Assembly: GCA_017893485.1 (NCBI GenBank)
Contig: CM030360.1
Span: 11,706,597-11,770,596, forward strand
Length of the DNA: 64,000 nt
Origin: Hemerocallis citrina
Taxonomy: Eukaryota > Streptophyta > Magnoliopsida > Asparagales > Asphodelaceae
Direction: 5' to 3'
Below are positions 1 through 10,563 of the stretch, piece by piece. The notes under the pieces are model-generated. The model did not search any database. It worked only from the letters and a program-made list of their open reading frames with translations, and was not told the origin of the DNA. The position numbers and the translations under genes were made by a program. Position 1 is the first letter of the stretch; each line of letters begins with the position of its first letter.

Positions 1-10
1 TCTCCACGAG

Positions 11-946
11 ATGGAGAGGAGCCTCGGCCAACTCGACAGAGATGAAGAACAATGGGCGAGGAACCTCTGCCCGAGCAAACCCCCGTTCCCCCATACCATC
101 ATGGAGGCCCCCATCCCAGAGAACTTCAAGCCTCCGCATTTCGAGTCATATACAGGGGAGTTGGACCCCGCTGATCACATTGAGAGTTTCAAAATTCTCA
201 TGATGATCTACCATGCCTCTGACGCCCTTCTCTGCAAAACCTTCCCAGCCACGCTCAAGGAGCCCGCTCGGGAGTGGTATTCCAGACTTGCTCCAGTCTC
301 CATCTTCTTCTTCGACCAATTCGAAAGTCTCTTCCTCACCCACTTCGTGAGCAGCCACCGCTTCGAGAAGACAAGTACCTCTTTGTTCTTCCTCAGTCAA
401 AGGAAGGGCGAGCGACTGAGGGACTATGTCAAGTGATTCACTGAAGAGGCCAGATCTATCGCCTCTCTGGATCAGTCCATTGCCTCGGCTGCTTTCCAGT
501 CCAACGTCATTAACCCCGATCTCAGGGCATCCCTCGCCAAGAAGCCTCCTCGGGACTTCTCAGAACTTCTGCTCATGAGTGAGAAGTACATCCAAGCTGA
601 AGAAGCTCTCAACCGCCCCGCTCTTGAAGGATCATCTTCCGGGAACAAACGGAAGACTGCTGAAGATGAAGGAGCTAAGAAGCTCCAGAAGGATAACGGA
701 GGCCAGCGTCGCCCTCCTCCCCGCTTCGAAAGGTTCACTCCTCTTAACGCTAGTGTCTCGGCCATTCTGATGGAGGTCAAGAAGGAGGGCATCCTCCCCC
801 CTCCTCCAAAAATGAATACCCCGGAAAAGAAGAGAAACAGGGAGAAGTGGTGCCACTATCACCGGAATTATGGCCACAACACGGATGACCGTCGGGCCCT
901 CAAAGACGAGATAGAAGGCCTCATCCAGAGGGGACAACTCTCCTAG
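11..946 (+). pseudogene. gag fragment of the Tat-type element
   Basis: Structural capsid/nucleocapsid protein of the retrotransposon. A retrotrans_gag-like capsid segment covers about residues 35-140 (REWYSRL, FLTHFVSSHRFEKT). A nucleocapsid-like motif CHYHRNYGH sits at about 851-877. Related elements have a final Cys in this knuckle, but here that position reads Arg, so the metal site is probably lost. The frame is interrupted by TGA at 434-436, where related proteins carry an Arg (CGA to TGA is a typical methyl-CpG change). The frame then stops at TAG 944-946 and a frameshift follows near 985. The start at 11 is simply the first Met in the window; the true N-terminus may lie upstream. Confidence 0.85.
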
Positions 947-985
947 TTCGTCAGAAAAGACAGGGCAGATCCACCTCCGCCCCCT

Positions 986-1553
986 AGAGGGAGCTAACAG
1001 GCGAACCGAGCAACTTGCAGAGACCCCGGACCTCGAAGCCGTCCTGCACCTCATACACGGAGGCCCAATGGGGGGAGATTCCAACTCCTCCCGAAAAGCC
1101 TTCGTGCGAGAAGTGAATGTCGAACAGGACCATCCTCCTCCAAGGGCCTTGGGGTTCCTGTTACGTTTTCTGATAGGGACCGCCCTTGTTATCAACCTCC
1201 GCATGGCCAATTTTGACGTACGCCGGGTCCTAGTTGACAATGGCAGTTCAGTTAATATTCTCTTCGTGGAGGCATTCCAGGGCCTTCAGCTGTCAAGAGA
1301 TCAACTCAAGCCGGCTGGTTACACTCTTCACAGATTCACTAGGGTGCCGATGACGATCAAGGGAGTTATAACCCTCGACGTGACCGCTGGCAAAACTCCG
1401 ATCACCCGCACAGAGCCGATGGACTTCATGGTGGTAGACGTGAAAGCCGCCTATAATGTCATCCTGTGTCGACTAGGTCTGGCCGCTCTCCAGGCCATCC
1501 CATCGGCCTATCATATGAAAATGAAGTTCCCTACCTTGGCAGGAGTGGGATAA
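986..1553 (+). pseudogene. aspartic protease domain of pol
   Basis: Retropepsin-like protease that would process the polyprotein. The active-site motif LVDNGSSVNILF is present at about 1230-1265, with the catalytic Asp retained. The C-terminal AYHMKMKFPT segment is the usual junction towards reverse transcriptase in this clade. The frame is shifted relative to gag and ends at a TAA (1551-1553). The link to reverse transcriptase (1554-1707) contains further stops, so protease and reverse transcriptase are no longer joined. Confidence 0.85.
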
Positions 1554-1707
1554 ATAAGTAAGAGGGAGCCAGGAGGCGGCTCGTAAATGTTACATGACCT
1601 CGATGGGAGGGCCGATCCTCTCCCTTGAAGCCCTCGAACTCCCACAAGGAAGTAGCCAGACCATCTCCGAGCCGGTCGATGAGTTGGAAGAAGTCGCCTT
1701 CTCATAA

Positions 1708-2604
1708 GAAGATGCTACCAAGACATTTCAGATAAGCAAGGCCCTTCCTCCCATCATCAAAGAAGACATCTCCCAATATATAAGGGAGAACCGTGATCTC
1801 TTCGCCTGGACCGCGGCTGATATGCCCAGAATCTCAGAAGAACTGATGCATCACCTAAGCGTTGCCCCGGGAGTTAAACTCATCCAGCAGAAGTGACGTA
1901 AGTTCGCTCTCGAGCGCCAACAAGCTATCAGAGAAGAAGTCGAGAAGCTCTTGAACGCTCGGTTCATCCAGGAGGTAAATTACCCCGAACGGCTATCCAA
2001 TGTGGTAATGGTTAAAAAGGCCAACAGGAGCTGGAGAATATGTATCGACTTCACCGACCTCAACAAAACGTGTCCGAAAGACCCATTCCCCCTCCCAGGC
2101 ATTGATGATCTAATCGATGCGACCTCCGGCCATGAACTCCTCAGCTTCATGGATGCCTTCTCGGGGTATAACCAGATCCGGATGTTCCCTCCTGACATTC
2201 CGAAGACCTTGTTCGTAACTGACCAAGGCCTGTACTGCTACCGGTTCATGCCTTTCGGGCTGAAGAACGCTGGAGCTACATACCAGCGCTTTGTTAACAA
2301 GGTCTTCCGAGACCAGATAGGCCGTAACATGGAAGTCTATGTGGACGACATATTGGTCAAGAGCGTCAACGGACAAGATCATGTCTTCGACCTCCAGGAA
2401 GCTTTCAGGATGTTAAGAAGGCACAACATGAGATTGAATCCGAGCAAGTGCGCCTTCGGCGTCTCGTCCGGTAAGTTTCTCGGGTTCATGGTTAGCCAGA
2501 GGGGCATAAAGGCCAACCCTCAAAAGATCCAAGCCATATTCAATATGGCTCCCCCTCCAATGTTAAATAAGTGCAGAGGCTCACGGGATGCCCCGCGGCT
2601 ATAG
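1708..2604 (+). pseudogene. reverse transcriptase domain of pol
   Basis: RNA-dependent DNA polymerase core. After the conserved upstream segment (RENRDLFAWTAADMP at about 1785-1830), the fingers and palm motifs are all visible: CIDFTDLNKTCPKD, SFMDAFSGYNQI, RFMPFGLKNAGATYQ and the catalytic YVDDILVK at about 2338-2361. TGA at 1894-1896 interrupts the frame at a usually conserved Arg. Past the thumb, a small indel near 2560 moves the reading into the next frame. The last residues before the stop at 2602-2604 are therefore out of frame. Confidence 0.92.
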
Positions 2605-3149
2605 GGCGATTTCTCTCCAAGTCAGGAGAGAAATTCCTCCCGTTCTTCAAAGCCTTGAGAGGTGCGAAGGGCTTTGAGTGGGGACAACAACAGCAAGAGT
2701 CCGTCGATCAACTAAAGGCCTATCTGGTAAACCCCCCACTCCTGAGAAAGCCGAAACCTGGCGAAGCCCTCTACATATACCTAGCAACTTCAAAGCAGAC
2801 TCTCAGTGTCGTCCTGGTAAGAGAGGGAGATAAGATGCAACGGCCAATCTACTACGTGAGCAAGGTCCTTAGGGACGCAGAACTCCGCTACCCGAAGGTA
2901 GAAAAGATGGCCTACGCATTGGTCATGGTGGCAAGGAAACGTCGCCCCTATTTTCAGTCTCACTCGGTGGTTGTTCTTACCAACCAGCCGCTGAAGCAAA
3001 TTCTCCACAAGCCCGAGACATCGGGACTTCTAATGAAATGGTCCATAGAGCTGAGCCAGCACAACATCAGCTACCAACCCCGAACCGCTATCAAGGCACA
3101 AGCCCTAGCGGAGTTTATTGTGGAGAGCACCATTCCCGACCCCTTTTAG
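2571..3149 (+). pseudogene. RT-linked RNase H domain of pol
   Basis: Continuation of reverse transcriptase into the first RNase H-like domain. Recognisable segments are RPIYYVSKVL, RYPKVEKMAYALVM, VVLTNQPLKQILHKPETSG and WSIELSQHNISYQPR. The open frame runs to TAG at 3147-3149. An in-frame TAA near 2568 and the frame change just upstream separate it from the polymerase. This domain hydrolyses the RNA strand of the hybrid during reverse transcription. Confidence 0.88.
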
Positions 3150-3579
3150 TCGGTTGAAGAACCCCCGGTCTGAACCGTGTATGTTAACGGATCCTCGTGC
3201 GCCGACGGTAGTGGGGCTGGGGTCATCCTGACCGGCCCAGATGGGTTCGTTATGCAATACTCCCTCCGTATAAGCTTCCGTGCGTCGAACAACGATGCTG
3301 AATACGAGGCCCTTATAACAGGACTTTGTATGGCTCGCAAAGTTGGGGCCAAACGTGTCAAGATTTTCAGCAATTCACAGCCAATGGTGAACCAAGTGTC
3401 TGGGGAGTATGAAGCGAGAGACGATCGCATGGCTGGTACTTGGCGAAAGTCAAAAGGCTACTGGCTTTATTTGAGGATGCTCAACTCCAGCGAGTCCCCC
3501 GAGAGGAAAATGCACAGGCGGACGCCCTCTCAAGGCTCGCCTCCCCCTCCCTCTAGGGTTTGGAGCGAACCGTATTGAT
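3150..3579 (+). pseudogene. second (additional) RNase H domain of pol
   Basis: A duplicate RNase H, a hallmark of Tat elements, starts after TGA 3174-3176 (probably a former Trp codon). Segments YVNGSSCADGSGAG, NNDAEYEALITGL and IFSNSQPMVNQVSG match the plant RNase H-like fold. Two positions that are normally catalytic Asp read Asn here: YVNGSS for the usual VDGSS, and SNSQ for SDSQ. A frameshift near 3437 sends the annotated frame to a stop at 3576-3578, while the neighbouring frame continues with PREENAQADALSRL. The domain would be inactive. Confidence 0.83.
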
Positions 3580-4910
3580 AAGAGTTCCTCCTGATACCCA
3601 GTATTGAGGAAGACAACCCAGAACCGATGGAGACTATGCCTCTAACACTTGGGAAAATTGGATGAAACCCCTACTCGAGTACCTTAGAGACGGAGTTTTT
3701 CCAACGAACCCAAGAGAGGCTAGGAGAGTTAGGACCAGAGCCGAGCGGGACACACTCATTGAAGGAGTCATGTACAAACGCTCCTATACACAGATCGACG
3801 AGAGACCCTACCTAAAATGTCTCTCCCCCGAAGAAACACACTATGCCCTGAAGGAGACCCATGACGAAATGTGTGGCGCGCACTTGGGAGCAAGATCCCT
3901 CGCCCATAAAATTTTAAATTACGGCTACTTCTGGCCCACACTTCTTAGCGACTCTGAACAGTACGTTCGCCAATGCGGCTCTGCCAAAGATTTTCTCCGA
4001 TCTGTCGCCTACCACAAGCCCAGCTCTCCTCCTTAGCCAGTCTGATCCCTTTCGCAATGTGGGGGATGAACTTGCTCGAACCGTTCCCCCCAGTGCCAGG
4101 CTAACTGAAGTTCCTCGTCGTGGCAATTGATTATTTCTCCAAGTGGATCGAGGCCGAGCCCCTTGCAACGATTACGGAGAACAAGGTTTAGAAGTTCTTT
4201 GGAAAAACATTATTTGTCAGTTCGGCGTACCCTGTATCCTCGTAACCGACAACGGAACCCAGTTCACAGGGACAACTTTTTGCAACTTCTGCACCGACCT
4301 CAGCATCCATCAGCGGTTCACCTCAATATCCCACCCTCAATCCAACGGCCAAGCAGAGAACGCTAATCAACAAATACTCTCCGGCCTAAAGAAGAGGCTC
4401 GATAAATCAACCAAGGGATTATGGGTCGAACGGCTTCCCAACGTGCTATGGAGCTATGGCACCACGAAGAGTCCCCCGACAGGAGAGTCCCCCTTCAATC
4501 TCACTTGTGGCTCCGAAGCCATCATCCCCCTCGAGGTCGGCCTACCTTTGCCTCGTTTGATCGCCGACAATGAAGAGCAGAATGCGAACCAACTTCGCTG
4601 CAGCTTGGACCTCATCGATGAGTTGCGCAAAAGAGCCTCCATCTAATAAGAGACTTACCGACGTAGGATAACCCAGTCTTACAATAAGAAAGTCCATCCC
4701 GCTAATCTTAAAGAAGGGGATCTAGTACTCTGGAAGCTGTCAATCTCTCTTTCAAGAAAGAAGGGCAAGCGAGCACCCAACTGGGAAGGTCCATATAGGG
4801 TTTCCAAAGTTATCTGCCAAGGCGCGTATCAACTCGAAGACCCAGGAGGCAAGAGAGTACCCAGGACTTGGAATGCTGACCACTTGATGAAGTACCAAGA
4901 GGGTGTTTAA
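3580..4910 (+). pseudogene. integrase of pol (zinc-binding, core and C-terminal domains)
   Basis: DDE integrase that would insert the cDNA. An HHCC-like N-terminal domain lies at about 3840-3990 (ALKETHDEMCGAHLGARS), with its terminal Cys pair damaged. The core keeps the first Asp in VAIDYFSKW (about 4122), the second in LVTDNGTQF (about 4240) and the Glu in SNGQAENANQ (about 4340). The C-terminal domain KEGDLVLWK..NWEGPYRVSKV..RVPRTWNADHL follows two stop codons (4644-4649). The pol stop is TAA 4908-4910. Frame changes occur near 4036 and 4140. Confidence 0.9.
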
Positions 4911-5110
4911 ACACCGCTCCAAGCAACTTCTCCAAGAATGTTCTCCATAAAGCATGTTAAAGTTCGGTTTTTTCTTTTTCAAAGTGTAATGGCGGCTCGC
5001 AACTTAGAAGCGGCCGCCTAAGTGTTTTCAATGAAAGTGATCCACTCCTGCAAGTTCTTTATTCTGAGCATTCTAATTGTATTATTTTTAAGCTAAAAAA
5101 AACTCATTAA

Positions 5111-5575
5111 AACAACAAGTTCGGAGTTCAACAATTGGCTCGACGCGACTTCTGCTACTTGCAAACAAGCGAGTACGAAGTAACTCGCCATTCGGAATTG
5201 CTCCCACAACTGTTGATACTCTTTAAACGACAAGCACAGAGTCCAACACTTGGTTCGATACTGCATTAACTATTGCTTGTAAGCGAGTACGAAGCGGTTC
5301 ACCATTCGGAATTACTCCCACAGCTGTTGATATCCTCTAAACGACAAGTTCGGAGTCCAATACTTGGTTCGATTCTGCTTTAACTACTTGCTTGTAAGCG
5401 AGTACGAAGCGGTTCACCATTCGGAATTGCTCCCACAATTGTTGAACCATTCAAAAAACGACAAGTTCGGAGTCCAACACTTGGTGCGACGCAACTTTTG
5501 CTACTTGCGAACGAGCAACTACAAAATAGCCCACCATTTGTTATCGCTCCTACAACTGTTGCACTTACAAACATT
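5111..5575 (+). repeat. four tandem ~115-bp repeats downstream of pol
   Basis: Four copies begin with AACGACAAG or AACAACAAG at 5111, 5226, 5340 and 5457, so the period is about 114-117 bp. Each holds CGGAGTCCAAnACTTGG, GCGAGTACGAAG and CACCATTCGGAATTGCTCC. They lie in the long spacer between pol and the antisense gene. No coding role is apparent; the short open frames across them are by-products of the repeat. Confidence 0.8.
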
Positions 5576-5745
5576 AGCAAAACGCAAACTCTCACAAGAA
5601 GCTCGAAAAGTAAGCCTATTATTTCATCAAATTCGAAGTACAAGTCTAATTCTAGGCTAAAAACTCATTGAGATATAACTCATGAAACAAAAGACTACAA
5701 GATTACAAAAGTCTGCCCTAACCTCTCCTAGGGAGCGGGATACTT

Positions 5746-6478
5746 CTATTTAGCGACAAACGGGGTCGGCGAGCGCTGTACTGCTGCCTCAGTTCCGTAG
5801 ATGTCTCCAACCCGGCGAGCCGAGTAGCATCTTCGGCGCCTAAAGAGCCTAAGAGTCGCCCCAACAGATGCTCCGCTCGACCAGCCGGCCACACCACTCT
5901 GTGCGTCCCCAGGGTGCCTCAAGACGGGCGGCGAGCATAACGCCAGCTCGTGGAACGACATGCCTTGTGCGTACTCACCTCGGGGGCAGGAAGTGCTCTT
6001 GACGTTACTCCCCTCGGAAAGCCGTCGTAGCCGATGATTCTCTGCCTCTAGCTTTACGAACCGTTCCTTCAGCGAGTCGTCCGTCACTTTGATCTTCAGG
6101 CGAGGCATTCGGCTAGAGCTGCCCCCACGAGAAGCCTCGAAAATAGCCCTCCGAAGGTGCGCCGCTTCCAAGCTCTTCGCTAGCACTACGTTCTTTAACC
6201 CCTCTCAGCCCTGGCATCGAATAGAGGTTGACAGAGGTATTTGGGTCTCAAGCCTTGGCTGACGGCCAACGAGGGACAAGTCTCCTCTCCTTCAAGCGGC
6301 ACTTCGCGAGCCTTCTCCTTTAAATGTTTCAGCTCGGAATCTCGGTGGGCCAACCTCAGCTTTAGTTCAACTCCGACTCGGCTTTATACAACCTCTTTCG
6401 AGTTCGAGCGAGGCCCAACTTCGTCACCCCTAGGCCAGATCGAAGGCGTGACAACACTTCGGCAACCTGAAAGAGTTA
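5746..6478 (-). pseudogene. antisense coiled-coil fragment, possibly a further antisense exon
   Basis: Minus-strand reading shows charged, heptad-like peptides: RDSELKHLKEKAREVPLEGE (about 6345-6290) and DDSLKERFVKLEAENHRLRR (about 6090-6030). A good acceptor (CTTAACTCTTTCAG) precedes them at about 6475. Stops and frameshifts separate the pieces. The fragment lies downstream of the antisense gene at 8789-6667 in the same direction, so it may be additional 3' exons or a second antisense gene. I do not recognise a domain beyond coiled-coil character. Confidence 0.4.
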
Positions 6479-6666
6479 AGCAGAACATAAATTCCCACGA
6501 AGCTACTACGATACAACTCAGAAGCAAAGCGAACACACGAATCTCTTGGCTACAACACTTAGTCAAATTCTTTCATTTCATTAAAATTCAACAAATACAA
6601 ACGGTGGCCAGTCCGCGATTAGGCAACATTTTTTGGGGTACAAAATATAGATGATCTACAACTAGT

Positions 6667-8789
6667 TCAGGGGCGGACCTCTTTGCCGTGACCCCCGGCC
6701 ACTGAGAGTTCCGACCCTAGCGCGACGACGATTGTCAGAGGAATGGCCTCCGCATCGGCCTCACCCCTTGCCTCGTCGGTGTCGACTTCGACAACCTCCA
6801 CCTCGTCCTCTTCTTCACCCTCTTCGGAGGCGTCGTCGAACCCCGGGACGTGGTCGGGGAATAGACGCCACTCGGCACAGTATACCCCGGGGAGCTCTCC
6901 TTCACCTGCGCAATCGCCCGGGTATAGGCCTTCGCCAAATTGACGGTGAGGAACCCCTGCGCCCTCTCCATGGCCTCGGCCTCGGCCTTCTTGGCAGCGA
7001 TGACCTTAGCAGCAGCAACGGCGTCCTCCCTGTCCTTAGCTGCCGACTCCTTCTGTTGGAGCAAAACGGTGATGTCGGCCTCGAGCTTCGCCACAAAACC
7101 ATCGAGGTACTCCATCCTCGCCGTCTTCCCCTCGGCTTCGGCCTTCAGCTGTTCGAGCTCCCTAGCGATCCATGCCTTCTCCGCCCGAGCTTTGTTCGTC
7201 TCTTGCTTCAATTCTTTCTCTAGTTCGGTCATCTTTTCCATTAGATGACCGAAGTGGCAAAATATCTGCAAAAAGAAAACAAAGCCCCATTAAGAACTCA
7301 GAAAGAATACAAGTTTTCAACAAACAAGTCCACAGTACTTACCGATACCGCCGCTCGAGCGATCTCGAGCGCGTCGTCTCCTACCCCGCCAGCGTCCATG
7401 GCCGCCCTGTCCTTCGGTGTGGCGAGTTGCCGAACGGCCTGCATACTGGACGTCGAGTCCCCTAGGAACCCGTCGAGCTTCCGGACTTGCCAATCCGGGA
7501 CGAAGATCTTTTAGTGCTCCTCGGTCAGGAACACCTCGACCTCGGCCGTCAGAGGCGCGGCCTCCATACCCAAAGCAGCTGTCAAGGGAAAGGCCCCCGC
7601 CTCTGCCGAGGCCGAGGTCGCTGCTGGGGTCGGTGGCTTTTGAACTACGGTGGCCGACACCGTCACCTACTCTACGGCGGCGGCAACCGTCTTCGGTCTC
7701 GACGACGACATCTTGGAGACGACCCTCTTCCTCTTCCTCGGGGCCTTGCAGCTCAGGACCCCGCACTGCGCCAACATTGCATCGAAGTCCATGGTTTCTA
7801 CAACAACGAAAGAAGAGAAGATCATGCACAAGTAAACCAAACTCAAAAATAAAAAAGAAAAAAAAAGTAAACCACATACTAGGGTTTATACAACTGAGAC
7901 CCCCCTGAAGAGCACCTCCTCGGTCAGGTCCCTCCAATCGAACTTCGACTGATCGAGAAGTGTCCGAACCTTCTCTTCTTCGTCAGGGCTGAGCACCGCA
8001 CCCTCCTTCACCCACTTCGACACCTCCTCGACCCAAGTTGTCGGGATGCTCCACGGCTCTCGACTCCGGATGAGAAAGTACTTATCCCTCCCGTACTTTA
8101 TCGAGTCGGGGCAGCTGACGAGCCTGGCACCGTGCTTCGGAGCCAGGCTTCGACTTATGCTGCTGATGAAGACGGTATACAGTGCGAAGCACCTTCAGGT
8201 CCGGTTTGAGCTCCGCCGCTTGACAGTGGAGGATGAACCCGTTGATCAGCCTCCATATATTCGGCATGAGTTGAATCAGGCTGATCCGAAACCACCGCAG
8301 CACCTCGACGACGAAAGGGTGAAGAGGCAGCCGCACCCCGGCTATGAAGGCATCGACCGGCCAAAAGCACATATTCACCGGCATCGGAGAATTGGCCCTC
8401 ACTCCAGGCTCGGGAAACATCAGCTCGAACTCCTCGGGGATCTGAAAGCATTCCCGAATGGACGCCAGATCGGCCTCGTTGAGTATTGAGATCGTCTCGT
8501 CGGCTTTCGAAGTCTCTCTGGTGGCATTCTCTTCGAAGCTCTGCCCCATGTCGTACATGATACGTTCGGCATGCTCCTCCGGCAGTTCCCGAACCCGCTG
8601 TAGTCCAGTCAGAACCATGGACATCCTGCCGAACTCCCCCATCCTCCGTTGGTCCTCAATTACAGTCTCCACTACGACCGAAGAAAGCCCTCCTACGGCT
8701 TTGCCTTTGTCGACTGGAGGAGCTTGGCTCAAAGTCGGCTCATGAGCAAGAGTGGGGGAGGTCTCTGACCTCGGGGGAAAGCTAGACAT
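6667..8789 (-). pseudogene. antisense gene of the Tat element (putative gypsy-type transposon domain plus coiled coil), intron-containing
   Basis: The start codon is at 8787-8789. The N-terminal ~235 residues include RECFQIPEEFELMFPEPG and LHPFVVEVLRWFRISLIQLM, which resemble the Pfam family 'putative gypsy type transposon' (Transposase_28). A one-base indel near 8085-8100 shifts the frame, which then continues (IRSREPWSIPTTWVEEVSKW) to about 7885. Exon 2 starts at 7797 after a pyrimidine tract and TAG. It contains a basic, nuclear-localisation-like stretch (APRKRKRVV) and two stops, and ends at a consensus donor, TCG|GTAAGT (7343|7342). Intron 2 is 77 bp (7342-7266, acceptor TTTTTGCAG). Exon 3 is a long coiled coil (LEKELKQETNKARAEKAW). 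After another frameshift near 6870 it ends in an acidic tail, with the likely true stop at 6667-6669. Function is unknown; such antisense genes are known from Tat elements. Confidence 0.75.
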
Positions 8790-8949
8790 TCTTTAAAAAT
8801 AAGTTAAGTGTTAAATTACCTTGAAGTGACAGCGACAGTCGGAAAGATCACCGAAAGTCAGTAAAATCTCGCCTGAAGTTCCCTCTAGTGAAAATGTGTC
8901 GCCCGAGTAAAAACTAGAAAAGTGAAGAAGTGAGGAGTGGGGGTGAAGT

Positions 8950-8957
8950 TTTATAAA
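8950..8957 (-). promoter_or_regulatory. candidate TATA box of the antisense gene
   Basis: Minus-strand TTTATAAA lies about 160 bp upstream of the antisense ATG (8789), in a GC-rich context (GCCGCC before it, a C-rich stretch after). Spacing and orientation fit a core promoter for the antisense transcript. No transcription start can be seen directly. Confidence 0.5.
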
Positions 8958-9090
8958 GGCGGCACATAGATCGAGACTAAAAGGCCGCAAAGACTTAAAA
9001 ACCCGGCCCATTTACCACAAGATGACAAGTGAAGAAACTCAACAGGCCTTTGACTGGTCAACGGTCAAACGGTCAGTGCGCCACGTGCCA

Positions 9091-10275
9091 ATCTCCTAGA
9101 CTTCGGCAACCTGTGCAGAGCACTTTTGCCACCGACGTCCAAATGCGAGAAAAAATCAATCTCCTGGACTTCGGCAACCTGTGCCGAGCACCCTTGCCAC
9201 CGACGTCCAAATGCAAAAAAAATCAATCTCCTGGACTTCGGCAACCTGTGCCGAGCACCCTTGCCACCGACGTCCAAAGGCGAGAAAAATCAATCTCCTG
9301 AACTTCGGCAACCTGTGCCAAACACCCTTGCCACCGACATCCAAATGCAAGAAAAATCAATCTCCTGGACTTCGGCAACCTGTGTCGAGTACTCTTGCCA
9401 CCGACGTCCAAATGTGAGAAAAAATCTCTCCTGGACTTCGACAACCTGTGCCGAGCACTCTTGCCACTGACGTCCAAATGTAAGAAAAAATCTCTCCTGG
9501 ACTTCGGCAACGTGTGCCGAGCAGTCGTGCCACCGACGTCCAAATGTGAGAAAAAATCTCTCCTGGACTTCGGCAACGTGTGCCGAGCACTCTTGCCACC
9601 GACGTCCAAATGTGAGAAAAAATCTCTCCTGGACTTCGGTAACGTGTGCCGAGCACTCGTGCCACCGATGTCCAAATGTAAGAAAAATCTCTCATGGACC
9701 TCGGTAACCTGTGCCGAGCACTCTTACCACCGACGTCCAAATGTGAGAAAAAAACTCTCCTGGACCTCAACAACGTGCCGAGAACTCGTGCCACTGACGT
9801 CCAAATGTGAGAAAATCTCTCTTGGACCTCGACAACGTGTGTCAAGCACTCTTGCCACCGACGTCCAAATCTGAGAAAAAATCTCTCCTGGACTTCGGCA
9901 ACGTTTACCAAACACTCTTGCCACTGACGTCCAAATGTGAGAAAAAATCTCTCCTGTACTTCGGCAACGTATGCCGAGCACTCGTGCCACCGACGTCCAA
10001 ATATGAGAAAAAAATCTCTCATGAACTTCGGCAACGTGTGCCGAGCACTCGTGCCACCGACATCCAAATGTGAGAAAAAAAATCTCTCATGGACCTCGGC
10101 AACGTGTGCCGAGCACTCTTGCCACCGACGTCCAAATGTGAGAAAAAATCTCTCCTAGACTTCGGCAACGTGTGCCGAGCACTCGTGCCACCGACGTCCA
10201 AATGTGAGAAAAAAATCTCTCCTAGACTTCGGCAACGTGTGCCGAACACTCGTGCCACCGACGTCCAAACACGAG
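9091..10275. repeat. satellite-like array of about eighteen 66-68-bp repeats
   Basis: The unit contains CTCCTGGACTTCGGCAAC, GTGCCGAGCACTC, TGCCACCGACGTCCAAATG and an A-rich tail (GAGAAAAAATCT). Successive starts at 9091, 9159, 9226, 9293, 9360 and 9426 give a 66-68-bp period that continues to about 10275. The proximal five copies carry AATCAATCTCC, while later copies carry AATCTCTCC and mostly CGTGTG for CCTGTG, so there are two subfamilies. Flanks at 9050-9090 and 10285-10325 share GTCAA/GGTCA-CACGTG sequence. The array lies between the antisense promoter and the 3' LTR. Confidence 0.92.
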
Positions 10276-10563
10276 AAAATACGTTGACCGGTAAACCGTC
10301 AACAGTCAACTTGACACGTGTCATCCTCTCGAGGTCCCTCTCGACTTCGGCAGCATTCGCCGAACCCCCTCGACCTCGGCCTCCACCCAGACACGTGTCA
10401 ACCTACCGAAGTGGCAAAAGGGGGTCGACGACTGGTGCCGAGCGCTCTTGCCACCGACCCCCAAATGAGGAAAAATGCCTGTGCACCAGGGGAGCCGTCC
10501 GATTGTTCAGAAATTCGTGTCGAATGCTGATGGACGTCCCAGATCATGCCACGTCATAAATAC
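10276..10563. other. spacer between satellite array and 3' LTR, with degenerate repeat units
   Basis: Contains diverged pieces of the 67-bp unit (for example GGTGCCGAGCGCTCTTGCCACCG near 10435-10457) and short CACGTGTCA motifs. A purine tract ending GAGGAAAAA at about 10475 is followed by TG and is an alternative polypurine tract and LTR start. No gene is seen. Confidence 0.5.

Noticed and set aside
7317..7937. 206-aa minus frame and plus-strand frames over the antisense gene
   Set aside because: They are shadow frames. The supported reading is exon 2 (7797-7343) with splice sites and a different frame.
9091..10275. Possible CRISPR-like array
   Set aside because: Units are contiguous 67-bp tandem repeats without unique spacers, in a plant retrotransposon.
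9223..10324. Several open frames on both strands with repeated peptides (VGGKSARHTLPKSRRDFF type)
   Set aside because: They are translations of the 67-bp satellite, whose unit lengths near multiples of three leave frames open. There is no start context or independent support.
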